Shown: positions 23,165-35,064 of the stretch, piece by piece
Layout: each line of letters opens with the position of its first letter
Numbering within the stretch: the stretch's first letter is position 1
From: Lucinisca nassula
Lineage: Eukaryota > Mollusca > Bivalvia > Lucinida > Lucinidae
Direction: 5' to 3'
NCBI GenBank assembly: GCA_963580285.1
Contig: OY757010.1
Span: 146,864,675-146,928,674, forward strand
DNA length: 64,000 bases
Notes under the pieces: model-generated
The model's database searches: none
The model's input: the letters and a program-made list of their open reading frames with translations, nothing else
Told to the model about the DNA's origin: nothing
Translations under genes and position numbers: made by a program

Positions 23165-23290
23165 AGATGAGACTGCTCGTATCTTTTTACTTTTTCGATA
23201 GCCGTTAGGCCATTTTGTGGGAAAGATGCACTGCTCGTATCTTTTTACTTTTTCGATAGCCGTTTGTCCATTTTGTGGGGAGAAACTGAA
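23165..23290 (+). repeat. Tandem duplication of a retroelement-derived ~62-bp segment
   Basis: CTGCTCGTATCTTTTTACTT then TTTCGATAGCCGTT...CCATTTTGTGGG occurs twice in a row. The GATAGCC...GGCCATTTTGTGGGAAAG part is the Penelope-like 3' region. Confidence 0.7.
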
Positions 23291-24349
23291 TTTAAAGACT
23301 TCACGTTTCATTTCGCCTGGGTTTCTTTCAAGAGATGGCAGCTTCTGATTGACTAATCATTCCGCCGTGGTCGTTGGTAAGTTCATACTTACGCTATCGA
23401 AAGAACTCATAGAATTGACCATTTGTTGTGGCATTTTTATCAATTCAATGACAAAGTTGTAATTGTAAGGTATGAATTATTATTTTTGAGGATTTTATCG
23501 ATGTGTAAACTCCGGCCAATCACTCACAAACTTAGCATTCGGGCTCCAAACTTCGATAAAATCCATTAAAATGAAATTCATTCCTATAACTATACCCACG
23601 TTAAAGCATGGGTAATGTATACCATTGTAATGTAAACGCTACTATATATACTGAGAGGTAAAAGTAAGTATACAGGTTACTGAATGCAGATTTGCGTTCC
23701 AATGTCTCCCTTTCTACATAATATGAGGCATCATAAACAATTCCGCATAATTTGCAGCATTTTCCGTTAAAATTAATTAAAGAATAATGAAATTGCGTCG
23801 CTTGAAATGGACAGGGGGTCTGACCCAATATTTTGTCTTGGGTAGCTTCCATTTAAACATGTGCTTCGAATAAGTGTTATTCAATAAATGATTTTTCATG
23901 CAACAAATTCAAAGAAGGGGAACTGATTGGCAAGAATATGTCGCATATTGAAATTAAACACAAGGTAAACTGCAACCTCTTGGCAGTTTCGCCTTTTACA
24001 TTCTTCCTTTCATTGGATGCATTATGTTTCAATGGGATTGGTATTGGTGATTAACTTTTCATTGGGCAATTTTAGAGGGTTTACTATGGAGTAAGCATAA
24101 AGATGACGAGCAAAACAATAATTATGTGAAAGTTTCGAATAAAAATCTCTTACACGATTTGAGAAGAGACTCATTTAGTTCACTATGATTTTAATAAAAA
24201 GGGACATAATCCGGATTAGGCAGAAATTCCAATTGAGTTTGAAGCTGTTTGTTTGGGTTAAATGGCAAAGACATGATGTGGTCTTATCGATGAATAGTCG
24301 CACAGAACTTTTGCGGTGTGCAAAGATGTTTTTTTTTTTTGTTTTGGTT

Positions 24350-24530
24350 TTACGGCCCTTTCAAGATTATTTCACTCATATCGAACCGATCGTTAATCAG
24401 AGGTGGGCGAAAACCGGAGTACCCGGAGAAAAACCACCTAACCTTCCGTTGCAGAACTTGGCCTTTCACATATGACCCGAGCGAGGCTTGAACCACAGCG
24501 GTGAGAGACCTAATGATCAAGAGTCAGCGC
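24350..24530 (-). mobile_element. tRNA-type SINE fragment (CCGGAGTACCCGGAG family)
   Basis: Contains AAACCGGAGTACCCGGAGAA, ACCCGAGCGAGGCTTGAACC (B-box-like on the minus strand) and CAGCGGTGAGAGACC. A related copy is at 39965-40135. At 24529-24590 a 29-bp segment GCCCGTAGTGCATAGATTTA+AATGTCATGT is repeated in tandem. Confidence 0.6.
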
Positions 24531-25156
24531 CCGTAGTGCATAGATTTAAATGTCATGTGCCCGTAGTGCATAGATTTAAATGTCATGTGCATCACGAGAT
24601 TTTTTTGGAAATATTGATTTTCAATTGAGGGCAATGACTCCATCATGGATGATTGTAACAGGAAAACAATTGGAGGTTTTCAAACTTAGACGTTTGGAAA
24701 AAACTGACATAGGCAAATTTTATTACAAACTGCAATACAAGATCTGGTATTCCAAATCAAAAACTGTATACTTTTTATTGCCTCTGAGCATGACATACAG
24801 ACGTTTGATTTTTCTCTATTTCAAAACATACACTGCACGAAAGTACTCTTTACAACCGCTCCAAACACTTACAATCTTTTAAGCGGACAAATAATACAAA
24901 ATTTCACACATTTACATCTTTGACTGACCTTTAAAGAGCCGCCATGCGTTTATAAATTCACCATAGAAGCAAACGGAAGCCTATGAAACAGTCACTTGGC
25001 AATACTGATGTTTTTATACCGCTTATGTCCCTATCATGCCTTCCCTTTGCAACTGCACATATATTAAAATGGCTTCGGTGATCACCGTTCAACCACCTCA
25101 GAATATCAAAAGGAAGCTAACTTAAAAGTATGTGTGCCGTATACGTTTCTTTCATG

Positions 25157-25157
<1 letters not shown>

Positions 25158-25209
<52 letters not shown>
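25158..25209 (+). repeat. (CA)n microsatellite
   Basis: About 50 bp of uninterrupted CA repeats, intron between exons 9 and 8. Confidence 0.97.
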
Positions 25210-25211
<2 letters not shown>

Positions 25212-25324
25212 TATAAAAGAAGAGTACTGTTAGTCAATGAAAGCATTGTATTTTGATAGATTTCTTGTTTCTTCTCCAAAGGCATACTGTTGATACACGT
25301 ATGAGTCGCTGTGTTGTGGTTTAT

Positions 25325-26080
25325 CGTTTGTTATAGTTTGTCTTGCATATATGCACTGCTCATCTTTTTACTTTTTAGATAGTTGTTTGGCCATTTTGTG
25401 GGAAAGTAACTGTCCTTTCGGCCATCCGCTAGTGATGTTTTTCATAAGGATTTGGCTGCTTCATGTTCCGGTGGGACGTGTGAGGCCATTGTATGAGTTC
25501 CTGATCATTGCCTCCACAAATAATTAGTCTCTTCATGTTGGTTAAAAACCCACTATCCGCTTTCATAGTCAACATAGAAGTGAAGACAATGATCAGGAAT
25601 AGATCCAAAAAACATACAGCTCCCATCAGAGACACCAAAGGGAAAAAAGCACAAACATGAAAGAACTAGACCCTAATGGAAACATCAATAGCGGAAAGCC
25701 AACAGGACAGTTACTTTTCTACAAAATTACCAATTGGCTTTCAAAAAAAAAACAATACATAAGGGATACACACAATCAAAGACAAACCATAATAAAAATA
25801 AACCGCGACAGAAGAACAGCCTTGGAGCGGTCAGTGAAACGAATTCCACTGGAGGGCTTAAAACGAGTTTAAGTGGCCACAATCCTCGCCCTTATTTACG
25901 TCGCGATTTAGACAATAATTTGTTCAGTTCGCATGAAGGCCTCCTAACCCATCAGTGCAACATCTCCATGAACACAAAAATCAAACAACCACAGAGATGA
26001 AACAACGGTGAGGACTCGGCAGCAAGAAACCACTGAAATGCTGGAGCAAAAGAAGACCAACAGTTTGACTCCGATTTTTA
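25325..26080. mobile_element. Second tail-to-tail pair of Penelope-like 3' ends
   Basis: 25325-25515 is a plus-strand 3' terminal region ending CTGATCATTGCCTCCAC. 25570-26080 is the minus-strand counterpart beginning ATAGAAGTGAAGACAATGAT and reaching the GAAATGCTGGAGCAAAAGAA block of the 3' UTR. About 55 bp separate the tips. Confidence 0.75.
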
Positions 26081-26254
26081 CTTTGGACATCGTATGTGTA
26101 AAGCGAAGATTCAGGTAAGTCTGTGCATCCGCGCAGTCTGACCAAAATCTTTGCTTGGCGCTATATGGATGACCATTGACCTAAAGATCCTTGCTACGGA
26201 GAAATTTGTCTGTGTCTCAAACTATCTTATTACCCAATCTACTATATAAAGGGT

Positions 26255-26965
26255 TCGTTCGTTTGTTTGTTTGATTTGAGGTTTAACTTCCCCGTCAACA
26301 CTGCATAGGTCATTTTGGAGACGTTACTTCCTATTTCATGGGATTTTACCCGACATTGAAATGAAATGACATCTCAAGCCCTGTCACTCAATGAAACTAA
26401 TAGGGTTTATAAGCAATGACGGTCCGACACGCACTGCTTTGCCTGGAGATGTTGCACTGATGAGTTAGGAGGCCTTCATGCGGACTGAACAAATTATTTG
26501 TCTAAATCGCAACGGAATTAAGGGTGAGGATTGTGGCCACGTAAAATCGCCCCCCCCCCCCCCCGATTTAAGCCTCCCAGTGGAAATCTTTCCACTGACC
26601 GTTCCAAGGCGGTTCTTCTGTGGAGGTTTATTTATGGTGTTGTTTGTTACTTACTGTGTGTATCACTTGTGTCTTTTTATTTTGGATGGCCATATGCCAT
26701 TTTGTGGGAAAGTAACTGTCCTTATTGCCTTCCTTTGTTTAGATTTTCATTATGGTCTGGTCGCTTAATGTTTGTGTTTCTTTCCCTTTGGTGTCTTTGA
26801 TGGGTGGAGAAAGTTAATTGTATCGATTCCTGGTCTTTGTTTTACTTCTACTTTTTAGATCCTCTTAGCGGTTTACCAGTACTCGTGTGCGGTCGGTTTC
26901 AGCTCTGCGTGGAAGCACCATGCAGCCCATCTATTTCGTTAAGCCCCGATGGGCGGGGCCGATTT
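26255..26965 (-). mobile_element. SINE-A split by a Penelope-like 3' insertion
   Basis: SINE-A sequence on the minus strand (26255-26447) stops within GCCTGGA and resumes at about 26858 with TAGATCCTCTTAGCGGTTTA, ending GCCCCGATGGGCGGGG. Between them (26448-26857) is a 5'-truncated retroelement 3' end from GATGTTGCACTGATGAGTTA to TTTACTTCTACTTTT, including a 17-base C run at 26549-26565. Confidence 0.75.
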
Positions 26966-27216
26966 AAAATGATAAGATGTATTTTGGCTATAGGATGAAT
27001 TTAAGCCAGTTTTAACCAGAGCGAGCTATATCATCGTCCAATATTTTGTACAATTGGATGGTTCTATTGGACAGTCTTTGGCCAGTATAATATATGCATT
27101 TTTGGAATCCATCTTTGAACCTTGGTATTCCTAAACAGCGTTATTAAGTGCAAAGGGAAAACATGTTTAATGTGTTTTATATGTGTTGTGCTTATATACT
27201 ATCAAAGTTGAAAAGC

Positions 27217-27243
27217 GTTTTTTTTTTTTTTTTTTTTTTTTTT
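27217..27243 (+). repeat. poly(T) tract
   Basis: A run of about 26 T. Similar runs occur at 31827-31849 and 63461-63485; the last two may be tails of minus-strand retroposons, but no body was recognised. Confidence 0.9.
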
Positions 27244-27539
27244 GCATTTTTTGCTAGATCTGTAGTATCGTATCTCTTTAAAAACTATTTATTGGTCTTC
27301 TAAACAGTGTATACGATGGATTTGATAACAGTGCATCAGGACGTCCACAGCATCTCGGGGCAATAGATTTGACTTTATTCCAAATAACTTTGAAATAAAT
27401 GTATATTATACCGCAATCAGCTATTCTAAGTAACTTAATAAAGGGTCGATTAAATGCACTACCTTCTCCCTGATCTATAATATATCTGGTGACCGGACCT
27501 ACGTGAACAAGCACTTAATTTGCAGGTGTAAACAATAAA

Positions 27540-27625
27540 ATACAAAACAGAAGTAGAGGCAATGATCAGGAATCGATACAATTAATCCACAGTTCCCATC
27601 AGACACAACCCTTATACCAAGGAAA
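27540..27625 (-). mobile_element. Penelope-like 3' tip fragment
   Basis: ACAGAAGTAGAGGCAATGAT, CAGGAATCGATACAATTAAT and CCACAGTTCCCATCAGACAC are the terminal ~80 bp of the family on the minus strand. Confidence 0.7.
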
Positions 27626-28061
27626 AACAGTAAAACCGCAAGTTTTTATCTTTGCTATATTTATTTAATTGAATTTCATCTAGATTTATACCTTTTCGGG
27701 ATTCCTGGTTTGAATGGTCCGATGCAATTATTGCGCACTGCCCACTGAGGCTGCGTCCCAACCTAGAAACTGTTTTTAAAGCTTAAATAGATGGTTTAAA
27801 TGTAGATTTTTATAATAATTTCAAGTGTGGAGAAACATTTATTCGAACGACCATGTTGTTATTGATGTATCTATAGCGTGGTGACGTCAGAAACGTAATG
27901 TTTGACGTCATGTAATACTGCGTGTGCGCGCAGTGACACTGGACTTCATTTAACCTGCCACTATGTCTGAGATCTTTCTTCGTACTTTTGCTTAATAATG
28001 GCAAAATCGGCGTTTTTTTATTACGTGTAAACTAAACACATGATTGGTGTTTTTAACAATA

Positions 28062-28148
28062 AAATATAATCGGTTCGCCTCGACAATTTTATAGGGGCTC
28101 GCTAAAACACGCCCCTGTAAAATTGTCTAAGGCTGCTCAATTATATTT
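28062..28148. repeat. Imperfect palindrome
   Basis: AAATATAATCGGTTCGCCT...GACAATTTTATAGGGGC pairs with GCCCCTGTAAAATTGTC...GCTCAATTATATTT around a CTCGCTAAAACAC centre. Likely a small fold-back element. Confidence 0.65.
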
Positions 28149-28523
28149 GATTTTTTAAGACATTAACCATGCATTTACTATATATGCGCAGGCTGATTTG
28201 AGTCTTCACCATGCGCACATGTCCTTGGCATGGCTCAATTATGGTCGGTAGGAGGTATTCTGGCTGACTTTCAAGCAGATCAGTGATGAAATTAGGATAT
28301 ATATGTAAGTAGGAGATTAAACATTATTTCCATAATTCATAGGATTTTTTTGGTCAAAATCTAAGAAGAAATGATAGGTTCGGGAGGCCAAATTCGTTTT
28401 TTTTTCCTGATCAGATAAGTGTAAAGAAATAACCCAACCTTTTAGGCCTGTAACCCCCAGTTTTCTTAAAAAAATGGGGGTTATAAAGTTATTAATTTCA
28501 GAAAAATTACTTTCCCCGCCTAC

Positions 28524-28648
28524 CTGATTTTACGACCTCCTCAACAGGTACATTGAGTTCGTGGGCCATAAATCCAAGGACTGTGAAGACAACAAATCCG
28601 CTGAATATACTCGTCCCCTCACCGACAAATGTTATGATTATGGACGTC
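28524..28648 (-). CDS. SLC6 transporter exon 8: TM7
   Basis: The acceptor TTTACAG precedes 28648; the donor AATCAG|GTAGGC ends at 28524. Residues 349-389 read TSIIITFVGEGTSIFSG, then FVVFTVLGFMAHE and the EL4 start VPVEEVV. Aligned to the family, Gly357 replaces the Asn that binds Na1 and chloride, and Glu358 follows it; Ser361, another chloride ligand, is kept. The exon is otherwise intact, so these look like genuine substitutions rather than decay. Confidence 0.92.
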
Positions 28649-29354
28649 CTGTAAACAAGATGGGTTCAATGAATAATCTTAAATCCTTTGTTTGTTGGAA
28701 TGGATACACATTACACATCTTTTGTCATTTTGCAAAATGAATCCATTTTTAGCCTTCTTTGTTGTTTGCCTGTTTCGTCTAAAAATGTCTGCTTTTACAG
28801 AAAAGAATTTGCTACTTAGAATTTTTTTTTCCATTGTGAGCAGACCCCTATAGTCATGGCAGACAAGTAAAAAGTGGTTAAAGGGTAGCTTTTCCTGGTC
28901 CCATTAAGATGTACCCATTTTCCATCAAGTATTGTTTTCTCTGAAAGAAAATAGGTATGCTCCGACCTGTTTATGATATCTGAGTAAAACCAAAGGAGCA
29001 TAGCCGATCACCGCCAAAACGAGTCGTCCAAATAATAGATGTAATCGAACTTGGCGATTGCACGCGCTTCTTGTCTCCATTTCCGTCCTTGAGAAAAGGT
29101 ATAATACGACACATGATTTAACCGAAGATGTACAGACTGCATTGCAAATCCGTACAAACAAACTAGACATCTTTCATCACAATTGGAACCTGATTTATAG
29201 CTGATGACTGCGAAACACAAGGTATTAGCAATGTTAAGTAGAGACAAATTCACAAGACCAAATTCCCTCTCAAATGACAATCTGTAAAACAGTTGACAAA
29301 CAACCGACCCAAAAAGGTATATAAATCACAAAAAAGCATTTTGTCTCACTTACA

Positions 29355-29572
29355 TCACGAAAACACGCTTTTATAATTCTGACCCCTTGAACCCCTCTTT
29401 TATGTAGTAAAAATGGGGCTTTACAGGGGTATACGTTATTTTCTTATTTCTGCTTTAAAATATATTCTAAGCAGAACTAAAAGACATATCACAATTTTTC
29501 ATCTCAAAATGTTCATCTTTTTTGTGAGGTAAAGTTTAAAATGTATTTCTTTCGGCATGTTTTCGTAATGTT
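29355..29572 (+). mobile_element. HP-1 subfamily b copy lacking its central hairpin
   Basis: Ends CATCACGAAAACACGC (left) and GGCATGTTTTCGTAATG (right) are inverted repeats. The interior has GGGGCTTTACAGGGGTATAC and TTTCTTATTTCTGCT, but the hairpin core is deleted. Confidence 0.7.
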
Positions 29573-29689
29573 TGCTCGAGGTAAGTAAAACTGGACATAA
29601 GTATGAAGACATACAAGAGTTTTGATGTCCACCATCTTAAGTCATTAAATAGGCAATTATATCCATAAGACAAAAAGTTATATAGATTT

Positions 29690-29965
29690 TTATCATATGA
29701 CGTCGCTGATAAGCAGTGGATAACGTCGTGTAAAAATAATCGTATGACCACACGTGTAATAACACTTGGGCGGGAATAAGTAACCATACATTTTTTTGTG
29801 GAAAATGTGTCATTTCAAGGCAATAAAATCCAATTTAAAGTGGTCAAATGATAAACAGTGTCTTAGGCTCGTGGTCATTTCGTATAAAATTTATGAAACT
29901 CGCCGATGGCTCGTTTCATAAATGTCATATAAAATGACCACTCGTCTAAGATCCTCTAAGTATCA
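29690..29965 (+). mobile_element. Divergent HP-2 copy
   Basis: Begins TATCATATGACGTCGC; the hairpin here is CATTTCGTATAAAATTTATGA / TCATAAATGTCATATAAAATG around a GGCTCG centre. A related variant is at 63345-63440. Confidence 0.5.
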
Positions 29966-30191
29966 TGGTCTAATATATTTCCTTTGAAGTCATGCAGTAG
30001 TTTTGTCTTGTAGGCTAGCAGAGCTGGGCGGGGCTTACCGTTTCTATTGATACTGTAAGGGGCATTTGAAAGCTTGGCTGTAAAAGATTTGTTTTTCAAT
30101 GACGAAAGTGTTGGTTATCATTGATAAACTATAGTCCACTATATTCAAATCAGACTATGTGATGTCAATAATAAGCTATGATGACACGTTT

Positions 30192-30480
30192 GTTTGTTTG
30201 TTTGATTTGATGTTTTACGTCCCCTCCAACACTGTATAGATCATTTTGGAGACGTTGTTTCCAATTTTGTGGGACTTTTACCCGACACTGAGATGAAATG
30301 ACATCTCAAGCCCTGTCGTCCAATGAAACCAATAGGGTTTATAAGCACTGTTTTGCCTGGACAGGCTTAGATCTTCTGAGTAGTTTACCAGTACTCGTGT
30401 GCAGTCGGTTTTAGCTCTGCATGGAAGCATCATGCAGCCCATCTATGTCTTTAAGCCCCGATGGGCGGGGGCCAACATAA
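30192..30480 (-). mobile_element. SINE-A copy
   Basis: Minus-strand SINE-A from GCCCCCGCCCATCGGGGCTT to CAAATCAAACAAACAAAC; lacks about 20 bp around the GCGGTGCGAGTCGG segment. Confidence 0.8.
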
Positions 30481-30694
30481 TAATAAAGGATGTCACTCAA
30501 CAATTGCCACTCGAAGTACGAGTATGCCGCAAATATTTCTTGACCCTGTTCTAATTATGTTACTTGCACTGCATAATGTCAGTCAACAGAACTGCAGAAA
30601 GAGAGGTGTAACGATGATCACCATCAAAAAGTATTTTCTTATTTCTTGTTATAAATGTATGTGAAGCTCCTCGTCGTTACTATTCAATTGAGTA

Positions 30695-31050
30695 CTTTTA
30701 TCATATGACGTCGCGTCTGATAATGTAATAACGCCGTGAATTAAATTCAGTAATCCACTAGTGGATTAAATATGCAAATTAATAAGATACGCCCCGTAAA
30801 GTTACACATAAGACGTACCGAACGAGGTGGCGTTTACTAATGGCGGAATATTGACATTTTTTTTGCAAAACAATCCTGAATAAAATGCGTTATAAATGCC
30901 ATATGATAAGTAGAATCCTGCATTCGTGTTCATGTATTATTGAATTTATTTAACTCGTTGAGGAAAAGGGATAAAATGCTCGGCGAGCCGAGCATTTTAT
31001 CCCTTTTCCTCAACTCGTTTAATAAATTCAAAAATACATGAACACTCCTG
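30695..31050 (+). mobile_element. HP-2 copy with near-perfect 3' hairpin
   Basis: TATCATATGACGTCGCGTCT to AATACATGAACACTCCTGTA. The hairpin 30952-31019 pairs AACTCGTTGAGGAAAAGGGA+TAAAATGCTCGGC with its near-exact reverse complement. An HP-1 copy abuts immediately. Confidence 0.85.
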
Positions 31051-31054
31051 TAAG

Positions 31055-31293
31055 ATCATCACGTGAACAAGTCTGTGTAATGAAGACCCCCTTAACCCCA
31101 CTTTACATAGAGAAAACTGGGGTTTACGAGGGTATACATTATTTTTCTTATTTCTGCTCCAAGACATAGGTTCTGGGTACTCGTTAGAACCGCCTCACCT
31201 AGGTTTTGAACATTCATAACAAAAATATAAAGGATTTTCATCAGAAAAGTAGCCATTTTGGAGATGTGAAAATGCACTATGTCGCACGGGTGA
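31055..31293 (+). mobile_element. HP-1 copy, hairpin half deleted
   Basis: ATCACGTGAACAAGTCTGTG, TAGAGAAAACTGGGGTTTAC, CATAGGTTCTGGGTACTCG and TTAGAACCGCCTCAC are present, but the complementary arm is missing. It ends TATGTCGCACGGGTGAGG, about 255 bp from exon 7. Confidence 0.8.
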
Positions 31294-31547
31294 GGTTTCT
31301 TAATGTCCTCTATTTGTAGTCGACAAGCGTAGAAAATAATATAGATATATCACCATTATTATTCTTTCTGGAGCTGTAACTGAAAGTGAAGTCCAAATTA
31401 ATACATTTTCAGTGAAGTAGAAAATTAAAAATTTCGTTTGTCTATAGAAACTAGCAGAAAGGAAAGTCATAACTATCTTCATTTTATTGATAAGATCAAA
31501 ATTAAGTTACTGCAGTTGTGAAAATATGTGTATGAAGTAAAAGGTAC

Positions 31548-31651
31548 CTTAGGGTGTTTTGGTTAAATTTGCAGAAGCTAGCCATCGCTATCAGCGGTCC
31601 CCAGCCTGGTCCAAGGCTGTAGAATACTTGTAGAGCGGCTTCAACCCAAAC
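31548..31651 (-). CDS. SLC6 transporter exon 7: TM6
   Basis: The acceptor ATTGAAG precedes 31651; the donor CTAAG|GTACCT ends at 31548. It encodes residues 314-347 plus two bases. [19 protein letters not shown] is the unwound TM6 segment. Gln321 and Ser325 match chloride/Na1-site residues of the family, and the GPGWG form resembles glycine transporters. It continues [14 protein letters not shown], where most members have SYNKFNNNCYRD. Confidence 0.92.
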
Positions 31652-32119
31652 CTTCAATCAAATAACATTGCTTAGGTTCTTGGTTTACTATGTTTCTATC
31701 TACTCGCCAACACGGGCCACCCCAAAACATTTTATTGTCCTTCTGATGAAGGTCAATATCCAATGACGGATTTGCCTTTTCTTTCATACTTTCATTCAAA
31801 TTGCAGACAAGGGTGCATAGAGTGGATTTTTTTTTTTTTTTTTTTTTTTGCATTTAAAGTAAAAGAAGATTGTGATTTATTGATTTATTGTCACATCTGA
31901 AAATCAGTAACCTACCAATCTAACTGCTCTGAAAACAAAGACTTTTAGAGCATGACATTAGAAAAGGTAAACACTCCTTCAGGTCAAAAAGTAAACGTTA
32001 TTAACTGTAAACGTTAACGTTAATACATCCTACTAAGAAAGTCACGAAACTAGCTAGTCTGGCCCAGAAACAACTTGAACATTACAGTTTTCAGTTCTGC
32101 TTCCAAAGGATTACCTTTT

Positions 32120-32490
32120 TATCATGTGTAGTCGCGTCTGATAAGCTAATATCCTCACGTAAAAAATTAGGTATTCCATTAGTGAATTAAATATGCAAAT
32201 TAGCCAGATCCGTTTCGTAACGTTACATGTACGACGTCATTATCGACGTCGCGTTTACTGATGGCGGAATACTGACACTTTTGCAACAAAATCGTGAATA
32301 AAAAGCGATTTAATTAAATGTCATATGATAAATAGAATCTTCTACTCGTGCTCATGTATTATTGAATTTATTAAACTCGTTGAGGAAAAGGAACAAAATG
32401 CTCGGCAAAGCCTCGCATTTATCCCTTTTCCTCAACTCATTGTTTTGGTTAAATTAAATAAAAGATGAACACACATGTAAGGTCCGTTAT
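32120..32490 (+). mobile_element. HP-2 copy
   Basis: TATCATGTGTAGTCGCGTCT to GAACACACATGTAAGGTC. The hairpin is GAGGAAAAGGAACAAAATGC / GCATTTATCCCTTTTCCTC. It is preceded at 32045-32110 by a fragment of the 'CTAGTCTGGCCCAGAAA...TTCCAAAGGA' repeat also seen at 45.5, 48.85, 51.1 and 55.8 kb. Confidence 0.8.
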
Positions 32491-32946
32491 ACAAAATATA
32501 TTCAGGCAAACAACGTAAACTTAGACCGGCCGTCACAGAACGCGCGGTATGATTAGGAACGCTGAGCGACATTAAGGATAGCTTTTTCATACTTGGAAAG
32601 ATTTTACACATCGAGCCACGTCATTTCAAAACCTCTTTTGCCATTTGCGAACACCACGTGTCTGTGATTAGCTTGTGCATGAACACAGTTGGATCAATAG
32701 TTTTGTGCTCGCGGCTTCGAGTGTGCAATTCGTCTAGTTTCTGTACATCTAAGATATCAAGACTCCTGTTAGGCTGTGTAGCTGACCAGACTGATTTTAT
32801 GTCTTATCCGGTCGCAGGCTTTTTTCTCGTGACGGGACGCATTTATCTTTTTATTCTAATGCTTGAAACGAAGACCATGTAGTTTACTCATGTTTATGCA
32901 ACAACACTGACTTTATTTGATCTGTATATTGAGTTTTAAGAGCCAA

Positions 32947-34312
32947 GTTAAACAACTTAAGAAATAGATTAGCTCTAGCAGTAACTTTTAAGTAATAAAT
33001 CACAGGTTGGAGGTCAGTTGCAAAGTAGATACAATCACGAGCACGCAAATCACAATTTGGAGGTCAGTTGTGAAGTAGATCAAATCACGCGCGCTTCGCG
33101 CACGTGATTTGATCCATTTTACAACTGACCTCCAAACTGTGATTTATTACTCAATATGATCTGTTTAGATCCTACGACAATAACTTTGTTGTTTCCGTCA
33201 AATGCCATTGTTAGAAGAATCCCGCCAACACTTTTGATTGTATCACATATTTATATCTTTGAGTAATAATTTGTGATGTGAAAAAATAATGTTCAACCGT
33301 CTAAAGTCAATAAAATAGCAGCTTAAAAGGACGTCACTTACCATGCTCTTTCGACTAGTTATTTGTTGCATAAAATATTACAGCCTATATAGGGTCGCTG
33401 GGTTAGAATGTCCCTTTTTGAACGTGTGCATCACGCGAGTAATGAGTGCAATACCAAGTCGAGATAAACAACAACAACAACAAAACTGCCTAAATTAAAC
33501 CCAAGTATTTGTCATCAGTCCTGCGTTAACGGCACCCAAGAATGAGCTAAAACAACCATGGTCAGTATATGGGAGCATTCAGTGACGGTGGTCAGTGTTC
33601 GACCCTTAAGGCTTAATGTGAAAAAAAAAGTTAAACAACTTAAGAAATAGATTAGCTCTAGCAGTAACTTTTAAGTAATAAATCACAGGTTGGAGGTCAG
33701 TTGCAAAGTAGATACAATCACGAGCACGCAAATCACAATTTGGAGGTCAGTTGTGAAGTAGATCAAATCACGCGCGCTTCGCGCACGTGATTTGATCCAT
33801 TTTACAACTGACCTCCAAACTGTGATTTATTACTCAATATGATCTGTTTAGATCCTACGACAATAACTTTGTTGTTTCCGTCAAATGCCATTGTTAGAAG
33901 AATCCCGCCAACACTTTTGATTGTATCACATATTTATATCTTTGAGTAATGTTTGTGATGTGAAAAAATAATGTTCCACCGTCTAAAGTCAATAAAATAG
34001 CAGCTTAAAAGGACGTCACTTACCATGCTCTTTCGACTAGTTATTTGTTGCATAAAATATTACAGCCTATATAGGGTCGCTGGGTTAGAATGTCCCTTTT
34101 TGAACGTGTGCATCACGCGAGTAATGAGTGCAATACCAAGTCGAGATAAACAACAACAACAACAAAACTGCCTAAATTAAACCCAAGTATTTGTCATCAG
34201 TCCTGCTTTAACGGCACCCAAGAATGAGCTAAAACAACCATGGTAAGTATATGGGAGCATTCAGTGACGGTGGTCAGTGTTCGACCCTTAAGGCTTAATG
34301 TGAAAAAAAAAT
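32947..34312. repeat. Recent 683-bp tandem segmental duplication
   Basis: Units 32947-33629 and 33630-34312 begin GTTAAACAACTTAAGAAATA and end GCTTAATGTGAAAAAAAA. By eye they differ at only a handful of positions, for example GAGTAATAATTTGTG/GAGTAATGTTTGTG, TTCAACC/TTCCACC and GCGTTAACGG/GCTTTAACGG. Each contains the hairpin described at 33058. It lies in the intron between exons 7 and 6. Confidence 0.95.
33058..33155. repeat. Hairpin repeat with CGCGCGCTTCGCGCACG loop
   Basis: AATCACAATTTGGAGGTCAG...GATCAAATCACGCGCGC pairs with GCGCACGTGATTTGATC...CTGACCTCCAAACTGTGATT. The same element lies at 33742-33839 (duplicate unit) and, diverged, at 38970-39115, where it sits between GTAATAAATCACAG-type repeats. 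Confidence 0.8.
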
Positions 34313-34367
34313 GTTACATGCAAGTACTTTTTAGTGTTCTGCATGTGTTTTGTGTTATTACCCTAAC

Positions 34368-34496
34368 ATTCATCATCTTTTCTATGTCCGGTTTGAGGAA
34401 TAATATTATTCCGTCAACTGCTCCTGGCAACGTCACTCCTCTTATCAGAATGATAAACAACAGGACGTACGGTAATATCGCTGTCACATAGACAAC
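34368..34496 (-). CDS. SLC6 transporter exon 6: TM5 and start of EL3
   Basis: The acceptor TTTTTCAG precedes 34496. The exon is phase 0 to phase 0 and 129 nt long, residues 271-313. It reads VVYVTAILPYVLL, then IRGVTLPGAVDGI and FLKPDIEKMMN, matching family TM5 and the LTP(D/F) EL3 region. The donor is AAT|GTTAGG, a less common form; I placed it because it alone keeps frame with exon 7. The second copy of a 683-bp tandem duplication ends about 50 bp downstream of this exon in the intron. Confidence 0.9.
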
Positions 34497-35064
34497 CTGA
34501 AAAACATTTGTGAGTTGATTGTATCGGAGAAATGGTCCTGAACGGAGACTTGGACCCTTAAATTTCTGTGCGGTAAGCAAACAATGTAGACCCTGATCAG
34601 ACGCCCTTTTTGTGGCGTCTGACCTGGGTTTACACTATTAGACAATCCAACAGATGATCCCAGTCCAGATTCTATAGGTTAACCTCTTAGGCAACACTCT
34701 AATCTCACATAGATAAGAACAGCGCGGCTATTTTGTATAAATAATCGTTACCTGGATTTTATTTTCAACTCCGTGATAGTAACGTGAACATCAACAACAA
34801 AAGGCTATTGTGTGAAGTAACTTTTGGACACCTGAACAAACAATCGATCAAAAACAATCTTATATTATCTTTCAAATCTATGAAAACTGTCCTTTTCGGG
34901 AGTCGGTTTGTGAAACTTGTTACTTTTTGCAACAGCCACAGATTGTGGTTGCATGTCACGTGACCGCGTCAACAAAACGGTTCTAACAAGAACCCAATGT
35001 TCATGTTTTGTGAGCAGAAATACGTAAATCCATGTTCATTTTCTTTGTACTCTATTATACCCCA

